Source: Clostridiaceae bacterium (lineage in GTDB: Bacteria > Bacillota > Clostridia > Oscillospirales > Butyricicoccaceae). From it: DNA of 64,000 nt. Made by a program: the position numbers and the translations under genes. Positions 16,962 to 25,864 of the stretch are shown one piece after another (position 1 is the stretch's first letter; the number at the start of each line of letters is the position of its first letter). The notes below the pieces were generated by a model. It worked only from the letters and a program-made list of their open reading frames with translations. It made no database searches and was not told the origin of the DNA. The stretch spans positions 1 through 64,000 of the forward strand of contig JAEDEU010000001.1 of assembly GCA_016293155.1 (NCBI GenBank), in the 5' to 3' direction.

Positions 16962-18145
16962 AGCACTATGTCATCCTCGGGGCGGGGCTGGGCTCGCCCG
17001 AATTTCTGACCGGACGCGCGGCGGAGACCATCCGCCGCGCGGATCACGTGCTCACGACCGAACGCATTGCGCACGGTCTGTCCGGTCTGCGCGCGGACAT
17101 CGAGGTGCTGCCGTTTTCGCAGCTCGGCGCACGGGCGGAGCAGTGTGAGGGCACCACCGCCGTGCTGGTCAGCGGCGATACCGGATTTTTCAGCGCCGCC
17201 TCCGCGCTGTACGAGCGGCTGAGCCAAACCGCTCCGACCGAGCTGGTCTGCGGCATCGGCAGTATGCAGGCGTTCTGCGCGGCGATCGGCGAGCGGTATG
17301 ACGATGTGTTCTGGCTGAGCGTGCACGGCAGAAGCGCGCACTCCCTGCTCGGCGCGGTGAGCTATCACAAAAAGGTGTTTGCGCTCACGGGCGGCACATT
17401 TTGTGCACAGGAGGTTTGCCGTCTGATGTGCAAAAACGGCTTGGGACAGCTGCGCGTCGTGATCGGGGAGCAGCTGGGCGCGCAGGACGAACGCATCCTG
17501 CGCGGGACGGCGGCAGAGTTGGCGAAGATGCCGACGGACTCGCTCGCGGTCATGATGATCTACAATGACAATCCGGCGGACGCATACCGTCCGCTGCGCG
17601 ATGAGGATTTTGTGCGCGCCAAGGTGCCGATGACCAAGCAGGAGGTGCGCTGGCTGGTGCGCGATCTGCTCGCAGTGCGTCCGGAGGATGTGGTGTACGA
17701 CATCGGCGCGGGCACCGGCTCGTGTACGATGGAGCTGGCACGGTGCGCAAATCTCGGCGCGGTCTATGCGGTCGAGTGCAAGCCGGAGGCGGTGCAGCTG
17801 ATCCGCGAAAACCGAGAAAAAACCAAAAATTTTCATGTTTCCGTGATCGAGGCGACCGCGCCGGACGGGCTGAACGAACTGCCCCCACCGGACTGCGTGT
17901 TCATCGGCGGCAGCCGCGGCAATCTCGCGGAGATCGTCGCCGCGTGCGTGCAGAAAAATCCAAAGGTGCGCATGGTCATCACGGCAATCGCACTGGAAAC
18001 GCTGGCGCAGGCGCAGCAGGCGATGGCGGACTTTTGCGAGGTTTCCATCACCTGCGTGAACATTTCGCGCGCAAAAACCGTGGGGAATTACCATATGATG
18101 ACCGCGAACAATCCGGTCTGGGTGATCGGAGGACGGCATGAATAA
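16958..18145 (+). CDS. cbiET: Bifunctional cobalt-precorrin-7 C5 / cobalt-precorrin-6B C15 methyltransferase CbiET
   Basis: The first domain (about 1-200) is CbiE, with VILGAGLGSPEFLTGRA, VLVSGDTGFFSAASAL and LSVHGR. The second (about 215-395) is CbiT, a Rossmann SAM methyltransferase with YDIGAGTGSCTMELAR and VFIGGSRGN, which also decarboxylates the C12 acetate. The fusion corresponds to aerobic CobL and is frequent in Firmicutes. It overlaps hemL by four bases and cbiA by eight. Confidence 0.94.
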   Translation: MKHYVILGAGLGSPEFLTGRAAETIRRADHVLTTERIAHGLSGLRADIEVLPFSQLGARAEQCEGTTAVLVSGDTGFFSAASALYERLSQTAPTELVCGIGSMQAFCAAIGERYDDVFWLSVHGRSAHSLLGAVSYHKKVFALTGGTFCAQEVCRLMCKNGLGQLRVVIGEQLGAQDERILRGTAAELAKMPTDSLAVMMIYNDNPADAYRPLRDEDFVRAKVPMTKQEVRWLVRDLLAVRPEDVVYDIGAGTGSCTMELARCANLGAVYAVECKPEAVQLIRENREKTKNFHVSVIEATAPDGLNELPPPDCVFIGGSRGNLAEIVAACVQKNPKVRMVITAIALETLAQAQQAMADFCEVSITCVNISRAKTVGNYHMMTANNPVWVIGGRHE

Positions 18146-19478
18146 CGCGCCTCGCTTTGTCCTCGGCGGCACAAACAGCGGCTGTGGCAAGACAACCGTG
18201 TCCTGTGCGCTGATGCAGGCATATCAAAACCGCGGCGTGGAGGTCGCGGCGTTCAAGTGCGGACCGGATTACATCGACCCGATGTTTCACAGCCGCGTGA
18301 TCGGCGCGCGCTCGCGCAATCTGGACGCATTTTTGTGCCGGAGAGAGCAAATCCCGCGTCTGCTGAGCAAAAACGCAGGCGCACTCTCGATCATCGAGGG
18401 CGTCATGGGATATTATGACGGCATGGGCGGCATCTCGGCGGAGAACTCGACCGCCGACCTCGCCGTGCTGACGGACAGCCCAACCGTGCTTGTGCTGAAT
18501 GCACGGGGCATGTCGCTCTCCGCGGCGGCGCTGCTGCGCGGCTTTCTGGACTTTTCGCAAAACACCATCCGCGGCGTGATTCTGAACGGAATCCGCCCGA
18601 TGATGACGGATTACTACGCAAGCATCATCGAATCCAATACCGGACTGACGGTGTACGGCAGTTTGCCGGACGATCCGGACTGCGCGGTGGAAAGCCGCCA
18701 TTTAGGACTGGTCACGGCGCAGGAGATCGAGGATCTGCGTGAAAAATTGAACCGTCTGGCACAGCACGCGGAGCAGGGCATCGACCTCGACCGGCTGTTT
18801 GCGCTTGCACAGACCGCGCCGCCGCTGGCGGACTACGTGCCGCCGGAGCGGGAGTTTGACGGCGTGCGCATTGCGGCCGCGCAGGACGAGGCGTTCTGCT
18901 TTACCTATGCGGACGGACTGGATGTATTTCGGGAGCTTGGAGCGGAGCTCGTACCGTTTTCTCCGCTTCATGATACGGAGCTGCCGAAAAACATCGCAGG
19001 ACTGTACCTTTGCGGCGGCTATCCGGAGCTGTATGCGCACCAGCTGAGCGCAAACCGCACGATGCTGGAAAGCGTGCGCATGGCGGTGCGCGGCGGTCTG
19101 CCGACGGTTGCCGAGTGCGGCGGCTTTCTCTATCTGCACGATACGCTGGAGGGCGAGCCGATGGCGGGCATCTGCGGCGGCGCGGGACATCTGACCGACC
19201 GGCTGGGCAAATTCGGCTATGTCGAGCTGACCGCGCGGCGGGACAATCCGCTGTGCGCGGCGGGGGAAACGCTGCACGCGCATGAATTTCACTACTGCGC
19301 CAGCGCAGACGAGGGCGATGCCTTTTGCGCCCAAAAGCCCGGACGCAAGCGCAGCTGGAGCTGCGTGCACGCGGGTGAAACGCTGTATGCCGGCTATCCG
19401 CACATCCATTTTGCCGGACAGCCCGAGGCGGCACGGCGGTTTTTGCGGCTGTGCGAGCGGTATCAACAGGACATTTGA
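18138..19478 (+). CDS. cbiA: Cobyrinate a,c-diamide synthase CbiA
   Basis: CbiA amidates the a and c side chains using glutamine and ATP. The 446-residue protein has an N-terminal dethiobiotin-synthetase-like domain with P-loop GGTNSGCGKTTV and FKCGPDYIDPMFH. A class I glutamine amidotransferase domain follows, with YLCGGYPELYAHQLS and the nucleophile region VAECGGFLYLHDTL. The cobyrinate-type C-terminus (YAGYPHIHFAGQPEAA) is intact. It begins eight bases before the end of cbiET. Confidence 0.95.
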   Translation: MNNAPRFVLGGTNSGCGKTTVSCALMQAYQNRGVEVAAFKCGPDYIDPMFHSRVIGARSRNLDAFLCRREQIPRLLSKNAGALSIIEGVMGYYDGMGGISAENSTADLAVLTDSPTVLVLNARGMSLSAAALLRGFLDFSQNTIRGVILNGIRPMMTDYYASIIESNTGLTVYGSLPDDPDCAVESRHLGLVTAQEIEDLREKLNRLAQHAEQGIDLDRLFALAQTAPPLADYVPPEREFDGVRIAAAQDEAFCFTYADGLDVFRELGAELVPFSPLHDTELPKNIAGLYLCGGYPELYAHQLSANRTMLESVRMAVRGGLPTVAECGGFLYLHDTLEGEPMAGICGGAGHLTDRLGKFGYVELTARRDNPLCAAGETLHAHEFHYCASADEGDAFCAQKPGRKRSWSCVHAGETLYAGYPHIHFAGQPEAARRFLRLCERYQQDI

Positions 19479-19497
19479 CTGCAAAGGAGGACGCGTC

Positions 19498-20022
19498 ATG
19501 CGGATTCTCGTAACCGGCGGGAGCGCAAGCGGAAAATCCGCGCTCGCCGAACAATTTACCGTGCAGTGCTCCGCGGGCGCAAAACGGCTGTACCTCGCCG
19601 CGATGCAGCCCTTTGGAGAGGATGCACAGTTCCGCATTGCGCGGCACAAAGCGCTGCGCGCCGGCAAGGGCTTTGATACCGTGGAGCGGTACACGGATTA
19701 TGCGCACTTTGTCCCGCCGATGGGATACGGCGCGGCGCTGTTTGAATGCGTGTCCAACGCGCTGGCGAATGAGCTGTTTTCGCCGGACGGCGCGGGGAAT
19801 GCGTGCGGCATTGAGCAGTGCATGGACGCGCTGGAGGACGCCTGCGGCAGTCTGGTCATCGTCACAAACGAGGTATTTTCGGATGGAATCAACTATGATC
19901 CGTCCACAATGGAGTATATCCGTCAGCTGGGCGCGCTCAACCAGCGCCTTGCCGCACGGGCGGATGTGGTGGTCGAGAGCGTCTGCGGCATTCCGGTATT
20001 CTGGAAGGGGGAGCTAGGATGA
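19498..20022 (+). CDS. cobU: Adenosylcobinamide kinase/guanylyltransferase CobU (C-terminal motif altered)
   Basis: CobU phosphorylates adenosylcobinamide and then transfers GMP to it. This 174-residue copy has the P-loop TGGSASGKS and the RHKALR motif, whose His50 corresponds to the guanylylated histidine (His46) of Salmonella CobU. The usual NEVGxGIVPxxxxxR motif, however, reads NEVFSDGINYDP, although the following LNQRLAARADVVVESVCGI is normal. An AAGGAGG site precedes the ATG. A second, shorter CobU-like gene lies two genes downstream with the opposite pattern of conservation, so the two may share the job. Confidence 0.85.
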   Translation: MRILVTGGSASGKSALAEQFTVQCSAGAKRLYLAAMQPFGEDAQFRIARHKALRAGKGFDTVERYTDYAHFVPPMGYGAALFECVSNALANELFSPDGAGNACGIEQCMDALEDACGSLVIVTNEVFSDGINYDPSTMEYIRQLGALNQRLAARADVVVESVCGIPVFWKGELG

Positions 20023-20795
20023 ATTCGATTTTGAGCGGCTTACTGGTCGCACTTTCGCTGTATTCCGCGATCCCTGTGCCGCAGGTGGAGTGGAAGAAGA
20101 ACACGATGAAATACGCCGTAGCATTTATGCCGGTCGTCGGTCTGGTGATCGCGGGACTGGAGGCTCTGTGGCTGCTGCTCTGCGGGCGGCTGGGCGTGAC
20201 GCAGCTGCTCTATGCCTGCGGCGCGGCGGCAATTCCGGTTTTTGTGACCGGAGGATTTCATCTGGACGGCTTTGTGGACACCTGTGACGCGCTGTGCTCC
20301 TACGGTGACCGGGAGAAGCGTCTGGAAATTTTAAAGGATCCGCACATCGGCGCGTTCGGCGTGATCTGGCTGGTGGCGCTGAGCGTCCTGCGCGTCGGTC
20401 TGTATGCACAGGTCTGGGCGGCTCCGGCACGCATTTCGCTGGTGCTGTGTGGCTATCTGCTCGCGCGCGTGCTCGGCGGCAGCATGATCGTCATGGTGCG
20501 CCCTGCGAAGAATTCCGGACTGGCGCATCTGTTTGCGGAGAACGCGGAGAAGCGCCCGGTGCGCATTGCTTTTTTGCTCTGGTTTGCCATTCTGGCTGTG
20601 CTGACGGTTTTCTTCGGCAGGATATCCGGACTGCTGATGCTGATCGCGCTGACTGCACTGCGCGTTTTGGTACAGCGGCAGTTTATGCGCATTTTCGGCG
20701 GCATGACCGGAGATTTGTGTGGATTTACGATTACTTTGTGTGAGCTGACGGCGCTCGTGTTTGCGGCGTTCGGCGGACTGGCGGTGGGTGTATGA
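20019..20795 (+). CDS. cobS: Adenosylcobinamide-GDP ribazoletransferase CobS (cobalamin synthase)
   Basis: CobS joins adenosylcobinamide-GDP to alpha-ribazole phosphate in the membrane. The 258-residue protein has several helices, the FHLDGFVDTCDAL motif with conserved acidic residues and KRLEILKDPHIGAFG, both diagnostic for CobS. It lies between two CobU-like genes with ATGA overlaps on each side. Confidence 0.95.
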   Translation: MNSILSGLLVALSLYSAIPVPQVEWKKNTMKYAVAFMPVVGLVIAGLEALWLLLCGRLGVTQLLYACGAAAIPVFVTGGFHLDGFVDTCDALCSYGDREKRLEILKDPHIGAFGVIWLVALSVLRVGLYAQVWAAPARISLVLCGYLLARVLGGSMIVMVRPAKNSGLAHLFAENAEKRPVRIAFLLWFAILAVLTVFFGRISGLLMLIALTALRVLVQRQFMRIFGGMTGDLCGFTITLCELTALVFAAFGGLAVGV

Positions 20796-21169
20796 CGACA
20801 TTGATTCTCGGCGGAATGGCGCAGGGCAAAACCGCGCTGGCGCAGTCGCTCTGCCCGAATACGGCGCGCTTTGACGGCGGAGCGGATGAACCGGAGCGCA
20901 TGGATGCGTGCGGCATCGTGGACGATCTGCATCTGCTCGTGCGCCGTATGCTGGAGCGCGGAGAGCAGCCGCAGGAGCTGCTGCCGCGCCTGCTCGGAAA
21001 AACCGTCGTGTGTACGGAAATCGGTCTGGGCATCGTTCCGATCGACCGCACGGAGCGCGACTGGCGCGAGTACACCGGACGGCTGTGCTGTGACCTCGCC
21101 GCGCAGGCGGACCGCGTGATTCTCGTGCGCTGCGGAATCAGCCGCACGATCAAGGGAGAGCTGCTATGA
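20792..21169 (+). CDS. Short CobU-like protein lacking the guanylylation histidine
   Basis: This 125-residue protein has a P-loop (GGMAQGKT, 7-14) and a perfect copy of the CobU C-terminal motif, EIGLGIVPIDRTERDW (from residue 76), then LAAQADRVILVRCGI. Characterised CobU proteins are about 180 residues. Roughly 55 are missing between the two motifs, including the segment with the GMP-accepting histidine. It is therefore either a degenerate paralogue or a kinase-only or regulatory partner of the longer CobU two genes upstream. Overlaps with cobS and cbiB (ATGA on both sides) argue that it is translated. Confidence 0.75.
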   Translation: MTTLILGGMAQGKTALAQSLCPNTARFDGGADEPERMDACGIVDDLHLLVRRMLERGEQPQELLPRLLGKTVVCTEIGLGIVPIDRTERDWREYTGRLCCDLAAQADRVILVRCGISRTIKGELL

Positions 21170-22134
21170 GCACGATGTTATGCGTTTTAATCGGCTTTTT
21201 GATGGACTGTATTTTGGGCGATCCGGAGCGGCTGTGGCATCCGATCTGCGGCATCGGCAAGCTGATTTCCGTGCTGGAAACGTGCATCCGCGGTCTGCTG
21301 CCGAAGACGCCCCGGTGGGAGGTCTTCGGCGGCGGCGTGATGTGGGTGCTCACGGTGGCGGTTTCATTTGCGGTTCCGTGGGGTATATTATGGCTGTGCG
21401 GACAGGTGCATCCCGCGCTGGCGTTTGCGGTGCAGTGCATCTTCTGCTGGCAGATTTTTGCCGCAAAATCACTCGCGCAGGCGAGTCTGCGCGTATACCG
21501 CGCCCTGCGGAAAAGCGATCTAAACGAGGCGCGTAAATATGTGTCCTGGATCGTCGGACGGGATACCGCGGAGCTGAGCGCGGAGCAGGTGACCAAGGCG
21601 GCGGTGGAGACCGTTGCGGAGAACGCAAGCGACGGCGTGATTGCTCCATTGCTCTATATGGTCATCGGCGGCGCGCCGCTGGCATTTGCCTATAAGGCGG
21701 TCAACACGATGGACTCCATGACCGGCTATAAAAACGATACTTATTATTATTTCGGACGCATTCCGGCAAAGCTGGATGATGTATTCAACTGGATTCCGGC
21801 GCGGCTGACCGGTCTGCTGTTTGTGCTGTGTGCACGGATGGCGGGGCTAAGCAGGAAAGGCGCATGGAAGATTTACCGCCGCGACCGGCACAATCATTCC
21901 AGTCCGAATGCGGCGCATCCGGAATCCGCCTGTGCAGGTGCCCTCGGCGTACAGCTCGCGGGCAATGCGTATTATTTTGGAAAGCTGTATGAAAAACCGA
22001 CCATCGGCGACGCCCTGCGCCCGATTGAGCCGCAGGACATCCCGCGCGCCAACCGGCTGATGCAGGTGAGCGCGGCGGTCGGCGTGCTGATCTGCTGTGC
22101 GGTGCGTTTGATTGCGGAGGGATTGCTTTGGTGA
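21166..22134 (+). CDS. cbiB: Adenosylcobinamide-phosphate synthase CbiB
   Basis: CbiB attaches aminopropanol phosphate to adenosylcobyric acid in the membrane. The 322-residue protein opens with LIGFLMDCILGDPERLWHPI and contains VETVAENASDGVIAPLLY and KAVNTMDSMTGYKNDTYYYFG, the strongest family signatures. SPNAAHPESACAGALGVQLAG follows, with membrane helices at both ends. It ends in an overlap with cobD, whose product makes the aminopropanol phosphate. Confidence 0.95.
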   Translation: MSTMLCVLIGFLMDCILGDPERLWHPICGIGKLISVLETCIRGLLPKTPRWEVFGGGVMWVLTVAVSFAVPWGILWLCGQVHPALAFAVQCIFCWQIFAAKSLAQASLRVYRALRKSDLNEARKYVSWIVGRDTAELSAEQVTKAAVETVAENASDGVIAPLLYMVIGGAPLAFAYKAVNTMDSMTGYKNDTYYYFGRIPAKLDDVFNWIPARLTGLLFVLCARMAGLSRKGAWKIYRRDRHNHSSPNAAHPESACAGALGVQLAGNAYYFGKLYEKPTIGDALRPIEPQDIPRANRLMQVSAAVGVLICCAVRLIAEGLLW

Positions 22135-23147
22135 TACACGGAGGAGATCTGTTCGGCTATGCCGAGCGCAATCCGGGCAGACAGGCACTGGATTTTTCCG
22201 CCAATCTCAACCCGCTCGGCACACCGGAAGCCGTTGTGCAGGCAATTCACGGCGCACCGCTCGACCGGTATCCCGACCCGCTTTGCCGCGCGCTGCGGCG
22301 GGCGATGGCGGAGAAATGGAACACCGCTCCGGAGACCATTTTCTGCGGCGCGGGCGCGGCGGATGTGATCTTCCGTCTGGCACTGGCGCTCAAGCCCAAG
22401 CGGGCGATTGTGCCCGCCCCGACCTTTGCGGAATACGCGGCGGCGCTGCGCATGACCGGCTGTGAAGTGCAGTCGGTATCCATCGGCGCGGAGCACGAGC
22501 GGTTTGACGCGCTGATCGGCGCGGTCACGGAGGACACCGATCTGATCTGCCTGTGCAGCCCGAACAATCCGACTGGACTGCGCATCACAAAGGCGCAGTT
22601 TGATGCGGTTTATGCGCGGGCACGGGAATGCGGCGCGGTGATTTTGCTGGACGAATGCTTCGGCAGCCTGTGCACTGAGCCGGAAAGCCTGTACACGGGT
22701 CAGGCGGATGTGATTTTGCTCGGCTCATTTACCAAGAGCTTTGCGATACCGGATGTGCGCCTGGGCTTTTGCCGCAGCGAAAACCGCGCGCTGATTGACA
22801 AATTATATGCCTGCGGACAGCCGTGGGCGGTGACCGGCGCGGCGCAGGCGGCAGGCATGGCGGCGCTGAACGAGGAGGAATTTCTCGCGCGGTCGAGAGC
22901 ATATCTCGCCGCACAGCGGGAGTATCTCATTTCCAACCTGCGCGCACTGGGATACCGCGTGATCGACGGACAGGCGAATTTCCTGCTGTGCCGGGCAGAG
23001 CGGAGCATTTGCAGCGCGGCGGAACAGCGCGGTATTTTACTGCGCTCGTGCGCAAACTTTGACGGACTGGATGACACGTGGTTCCGCATCGCGGTGCGGA
23101 CGCAGGAGGAAAACCGCATTCTCATTCGCACACTGGAGGGACTGTAA
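22131..23147 (+). CDS. cobD: L-threonine-O-3-phosphate decarboxylase CobD
   Basis: CobD is a PLP enzyme that decarboxylates threonine phosphate to aminopropanol phosphate. The 338-residue protein begins IHGGDLFGYAERN and LDFSANLNPLGTP, with the aminotransferase core LCSPNNPTGLRITK, LLDECFGSL and the PLP lysine in LLGSFTKSFAIPDVRLGF. I chose the GTG at 22131, which overlaps the cbiB stop (GTGA) as in the rest of the operon. A TTG three bases earlier is equally well placed relative to GGAGGG. Confidence 0.93.
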   Translation: MIHGGDLFGYAERNPGRQALDFSANLNPLGTPEAVVQAIHGAPLDRYPDPLCRALRRAMAEKWNTAPETIFCGAGAADVIFRLALALKPKRAIVPAPTFAEYAAALRMTGCEVQSVSIGAEHERFDALIGAVTEDTDLICLCSPNNPTGLRITKAQFDAVYARARECGAVILLDECFGSLCTEPESLYTGQADVILLGSFTKSFAIPDVRLGFCRSENRALIDKLYACGQPWAVTGAAQAAGMAALNEEEFLARSRAYLAAQREYLISNLRALGYRVIDGQANFLLCRAERSICSAAEQRGILLRSCANFDGLDDTWFRIAVRTQEENRILIRTLEGL

Positions 23148-24649
23148 TGGCGAAGTGCATCATGGTGCAGGGCACCACATCCAACGCGGGCAAAAGCCTG
23201 ACGGTTGCGGCGCTGTGCCGCATTTTTGCGCAGGACGGATACAGAGTAGCGCCGTTCAAGTCGCAGAACATGGCGCTCAATTCGTTCATCACGGCGGACG
23301 GCATGGAGATGGGGCGTGCGCAGGTCGTACAGGCGGAGGCGGCAGGTCTCGCGCCCGATGTGCGCATGAACCCGATTCTGCTCAAGCCGACCAGCGACTG
23401 CGGCTCACAGGTGATCGTGAACGGAAAGCCGATCGGCAATATGCGTGCGGCGGAATATTTTCGCTTCAAAACCCAGCTGATTCCGGATATTATGCAGGCG
23501 TACAACAGCCTTGCGGCGGAAAACGATATTATTGTGATCGAGGGTGCGGGCAGCCCGGCGGAGATCAATCTCAAGGCGCAGGACATCGTGAACATGGGCA
23601 TGGCGAAGCTGGCGGATGCTCCCGTGCTGCTGGTCGGGGATATCGACCGCGGCGGCGTGTTCGCATCGCTGTACGGCACGGTGGAGCTGCTGGAGCCGGA
23701 CGAGCGCGCCCGCATCAAGGGACTGATTATCAACAAATTCCGCGGCGATCCGGCGATTCTGGAGCCCGGACTGGATATGCTGGAGGAAAAGGTGCACATC
23801 CCGTTTGTCGGCGTGGTGCCGTACCTGCACGTGGACATCGACGACGAGGACAGCCTTTCCGAGCGGCTGAGCAGTGCGCAGGATACCAAGGCGCTGCTGG
23901 ACATCGCGGTCATCCGCCTGCCGCGGCTGTCCAATTTTACCGATTTCGACCCGCTGGGACGGCAGGAGGGCGTATCGCTCCGTTATGTCGGCTCGGTCGA
24001 GGCGCTCGGACAGCCGGATCTGATTCTGCTGCCCGGCAGCAAGAACACGATGGGCGACCTGCGCTGGCTGCGTCAGAACGGACTAGAGGCGGAGATCAAA
24101 AAATATGCCGCGGCAGGCGGTGCGGTGATCGGCATCTGCGGCGGCTATCAGATGATGGGCGAAACGCTGTCCGACCCGCACGGCGTGGAGGACGGCGGCG
24201 CGATGGACGGCATCGGACTGCTGCCCATGCACACGGAATTTTCCATGGAAAAAACCACCTCGCAGGTCACGGGCGCATTCCGGACGGTGGACGGCGCGTT
24301 TTCTGCTCTGTCCGACCAGTCGTTTGCCGGCTATGAAATTCACATGGGCGTGAGCACCTCCAGCGGCGGTGCGCCGCTTACAAGGCTCAGCCGTTCGGGC
24401 GAAGCAGTATCGGACGGCTTACAAAATGGCAGCTGCCTCGGCACCTATGTGCACGGCATCTTTGACAGCGAGGAGGTCTGCCGTGCGCTTGTGCGCACGC
24501 TGCTCAAGCGCAGAGGACTGAGCGAGGACGCGCTCACGGTCATCAGCCACGAGGAATATCGTCGGCAGCAGTATGACCTGCTCGCGGACAGCGTGCGGAA
24601 GTCGCTGGATATGGATGCAATCTATCGGATTTTGAATGGAGAAGCGTGA
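23147..24649 (+). CDS. cbiP: Cobyric acid synthase CbiP (CobQ)
   Basis: CbiP amidates the b, d, e and g side chains of adenosylcobyrinate a,c-diamide. The 500-residue protein has the P-loop MVQGTTSNAGKSLTVAAL, FKSQNMALNSFIT, VGDIDRGGVFASLYGT and a glutamine amidotransferase domain with the nucleophile region GICGGYQMMGE and the late GTYVHGIFDS. The start shares one base with the cobD stop (TAATG). Confidence 0.95.
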   Translation: MAKCIMVQGTTSNAGKSLTVAALCRIFAQDGYRVAPFKSQNMALNSFITADGMEMGRAQVVQAEAAGLAPDVRMNPILLKPTSDCGSQVIVNGKPIGNMRAAEYFRFKTQLIPDIMQAYNSLAAENDIIVIEGAGSPAEINLKAQDIVNMGMAKLADAPVLLVGDIDRGGVFASLYGTVELLEPDERARIKGLIINKFRGDPAILEPGLDMLEEKVHIPFVGVVPYLHVDIDDEDSLSERLSSAQDTKALLDIAVIRLPRLSNFTDFDPLGRQEGVSLRYVGSVEALGQPDLILLPGSKNTMGDLRWLRQNGLEAEIKKYAAAGGAVIGICGGYQMMGETLSDPHGVEDGGAMDGIGLLPMHTEFSMEKTTSQVTGAFRTVDGAFSALSDQSFAGYEIHMGVSTSSGGAPLTRLSRSGEAVSDGLQNGSCLGTYVHGIFDSEEVCRALVRTLLKRRGLSEDALTVISHEEYRRQQYDLLADSVRKSLDMDAIYRILNGEA

Positions 24650-25170
24650 TGGAACAGGGACTGATTCACATCTACCACGGGGACGGCAAGGGAAAAACCA
24701 CCTGCGCCTTCGGTCTGGCGCTCCGGTGCGCGGGCTGCGGTGAGAAGGTCGTGATTTTGCAGCTGCTCAAGGGCGGCGAGACCGGCGAGGTCGAGGCGCT
24801 TTCGCGCTTTTCCAATGTCGAGCTGGTACGCGGCAATCCCGCAGAAAAGTTCACCTTTCAGATGAACGAGGCGGAGCTTGCCGCCGTGCGCGCCGAGCAC
24901 GACCGCAATTTTGCCGAGGCCGTCCGGCTGGCGCAGAATGCGCGGATGCTGGTGATCGACGAGCTGATGGCGGCATGGAACAAGGAGCTGATCGACCGCG
25001 CGGCGGTGCTTGATTTTCTTGACCACAAGCCGGAGCGGCTGGAGGTCGTGCTGACCGGACGCAATCCGCCGGAGGAGCTGCTGCGGCGTGCGGATTATAT
25101 CACGGAAATGAAAAAACAGCGTCATCCGTTTGACTGCGGCATCTGTGCGCGTCGCGGGATTGAGCTGTAA
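24649..25170 (+). CDS. btuR: Corrinoid adenosyltransferase (BtuR/CobO type)
   Basis: This enzyme transfers the adenosyl group of ATP to Co(I) corrinoids. The 173-residue protein has the atypical P-loop HGDGKGKTT (10-18), LQLLKGGETGE, VIDELMAAWNK and LTGRNPPEELL, matching the BtuR/CobO/CobA family. I prefer the ATG at 24649, with GGAG seven bases upstream. GTG at 24646 is possible. Position after cbiP fits its need on intermediates that become adenosylated before loop assembly. Confidence 0.93.
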   Translation: MEQGLIHIYHGDGKGKTTCAFGLALRCAGCGEKVVILQLLKGGETGEVEALSRFSNVELVRGNPAEKFTFQMNEAELAAVRAEHDRNFAEAVRLAQNARMLVIDELMAAWNKELIDRAAVLDFLDHKPERLEVVLTGRNPPEELLRRADYITEMKKQRHPFDCGICARRGIEL

Positions 25171-25212
25171 GGAATGCAGGGACAGGCGAATGCTCCGCGA
25201 AGGGAGGACATC

Positions 25213-25848
25213 ATGTTTGAAATTGTAAAACCGAATGAAATTGAAAAAAAGAGCTTTGAAATCATCACCTCAGAGCTGGGCGGACGCACCTTTGCGCCGG
25301 AGATCGAGCCGATTGTCAAGCGCGTCATCCACACAAGTGCGGATTTCGACTATGCGGACAATCTGGTGTTCACGGAGGGTGCCGTGCCGCGCGCGCTGGA
25401 GGCGCTCAAACACGGCGCACATATCGTCACGGATACCACCATGGCGATGAGCGGCATCAACAAGCGCACGCTCGCGGCGCTCGGCGGTGAGGTACACTGT
25501 TTTATCGGAGACGAGGATGTGGCACAGCAGGCGAAGGAACGCGGCGTGACGCGCTCCATGGTTTCCATGGAAAAGGCGGCGGCGATGGAGGTTCCGCTGA
25601 TCTTTGCCATCGGCAATGCGCCGACCGCGCTCATCAGCCTGTGCGAGCTGATGGACAGGGGTGCGGTATCGCCGGAGCTGGTGATCGGCGTGCCGGTGGG
25701 CTTTGTCAATGTGGTGGAATCCAAGGAGCTGGTGCTGGAGCACGAGGTGCCCGCCATTGTTGCGCGCGGGCGCAAGGGCGGCAGCAATGTTGCCGCGGCG
25801 ATTGTCAACGCACTGCTGTATCAGGTCAGACAGCGCGAGGGATTTTAA
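25213..25848 (+). CDS. cbiC: Cobalt-precorrin-8 methylmutase CbiC (CobH)
   Basis: CbiC moves the methyl group from C11 to C12, giving cobyrinate. The 211-residue protein contains IEKKSFEIITSELGG, KRVIHTSADFDYADNLVF, VTDTTMAMSGINK and VGVPVGFVNVVESKE, all typical. GGGAGGA precedes the ATG at 25213, following a 42-base gap after btuR, the longest gap within the operon. That gap holds no terminator. Confidence 0.94.
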   Translation: MFEIVKPNEIEKKSFEIITSELGGRTFAPEIEPIVKRVIHTSADFDYADNLVFTEGAVPRALEALKHGAHIVTDTTMAMSGINKRTLAALGGEVHCFIGDEDVAQQAKERGVTRSMVSMEKAAAMEVPLIFAIGNAPTALISLCELMDRGAVSPELVIGVPVGFVNVVESKELVLEHEVPAIVARGRKGGSNVAAAIVNALLYQVRQREGF

Positions 25849-25864
25849 ACCGGAGGGATCGGAA

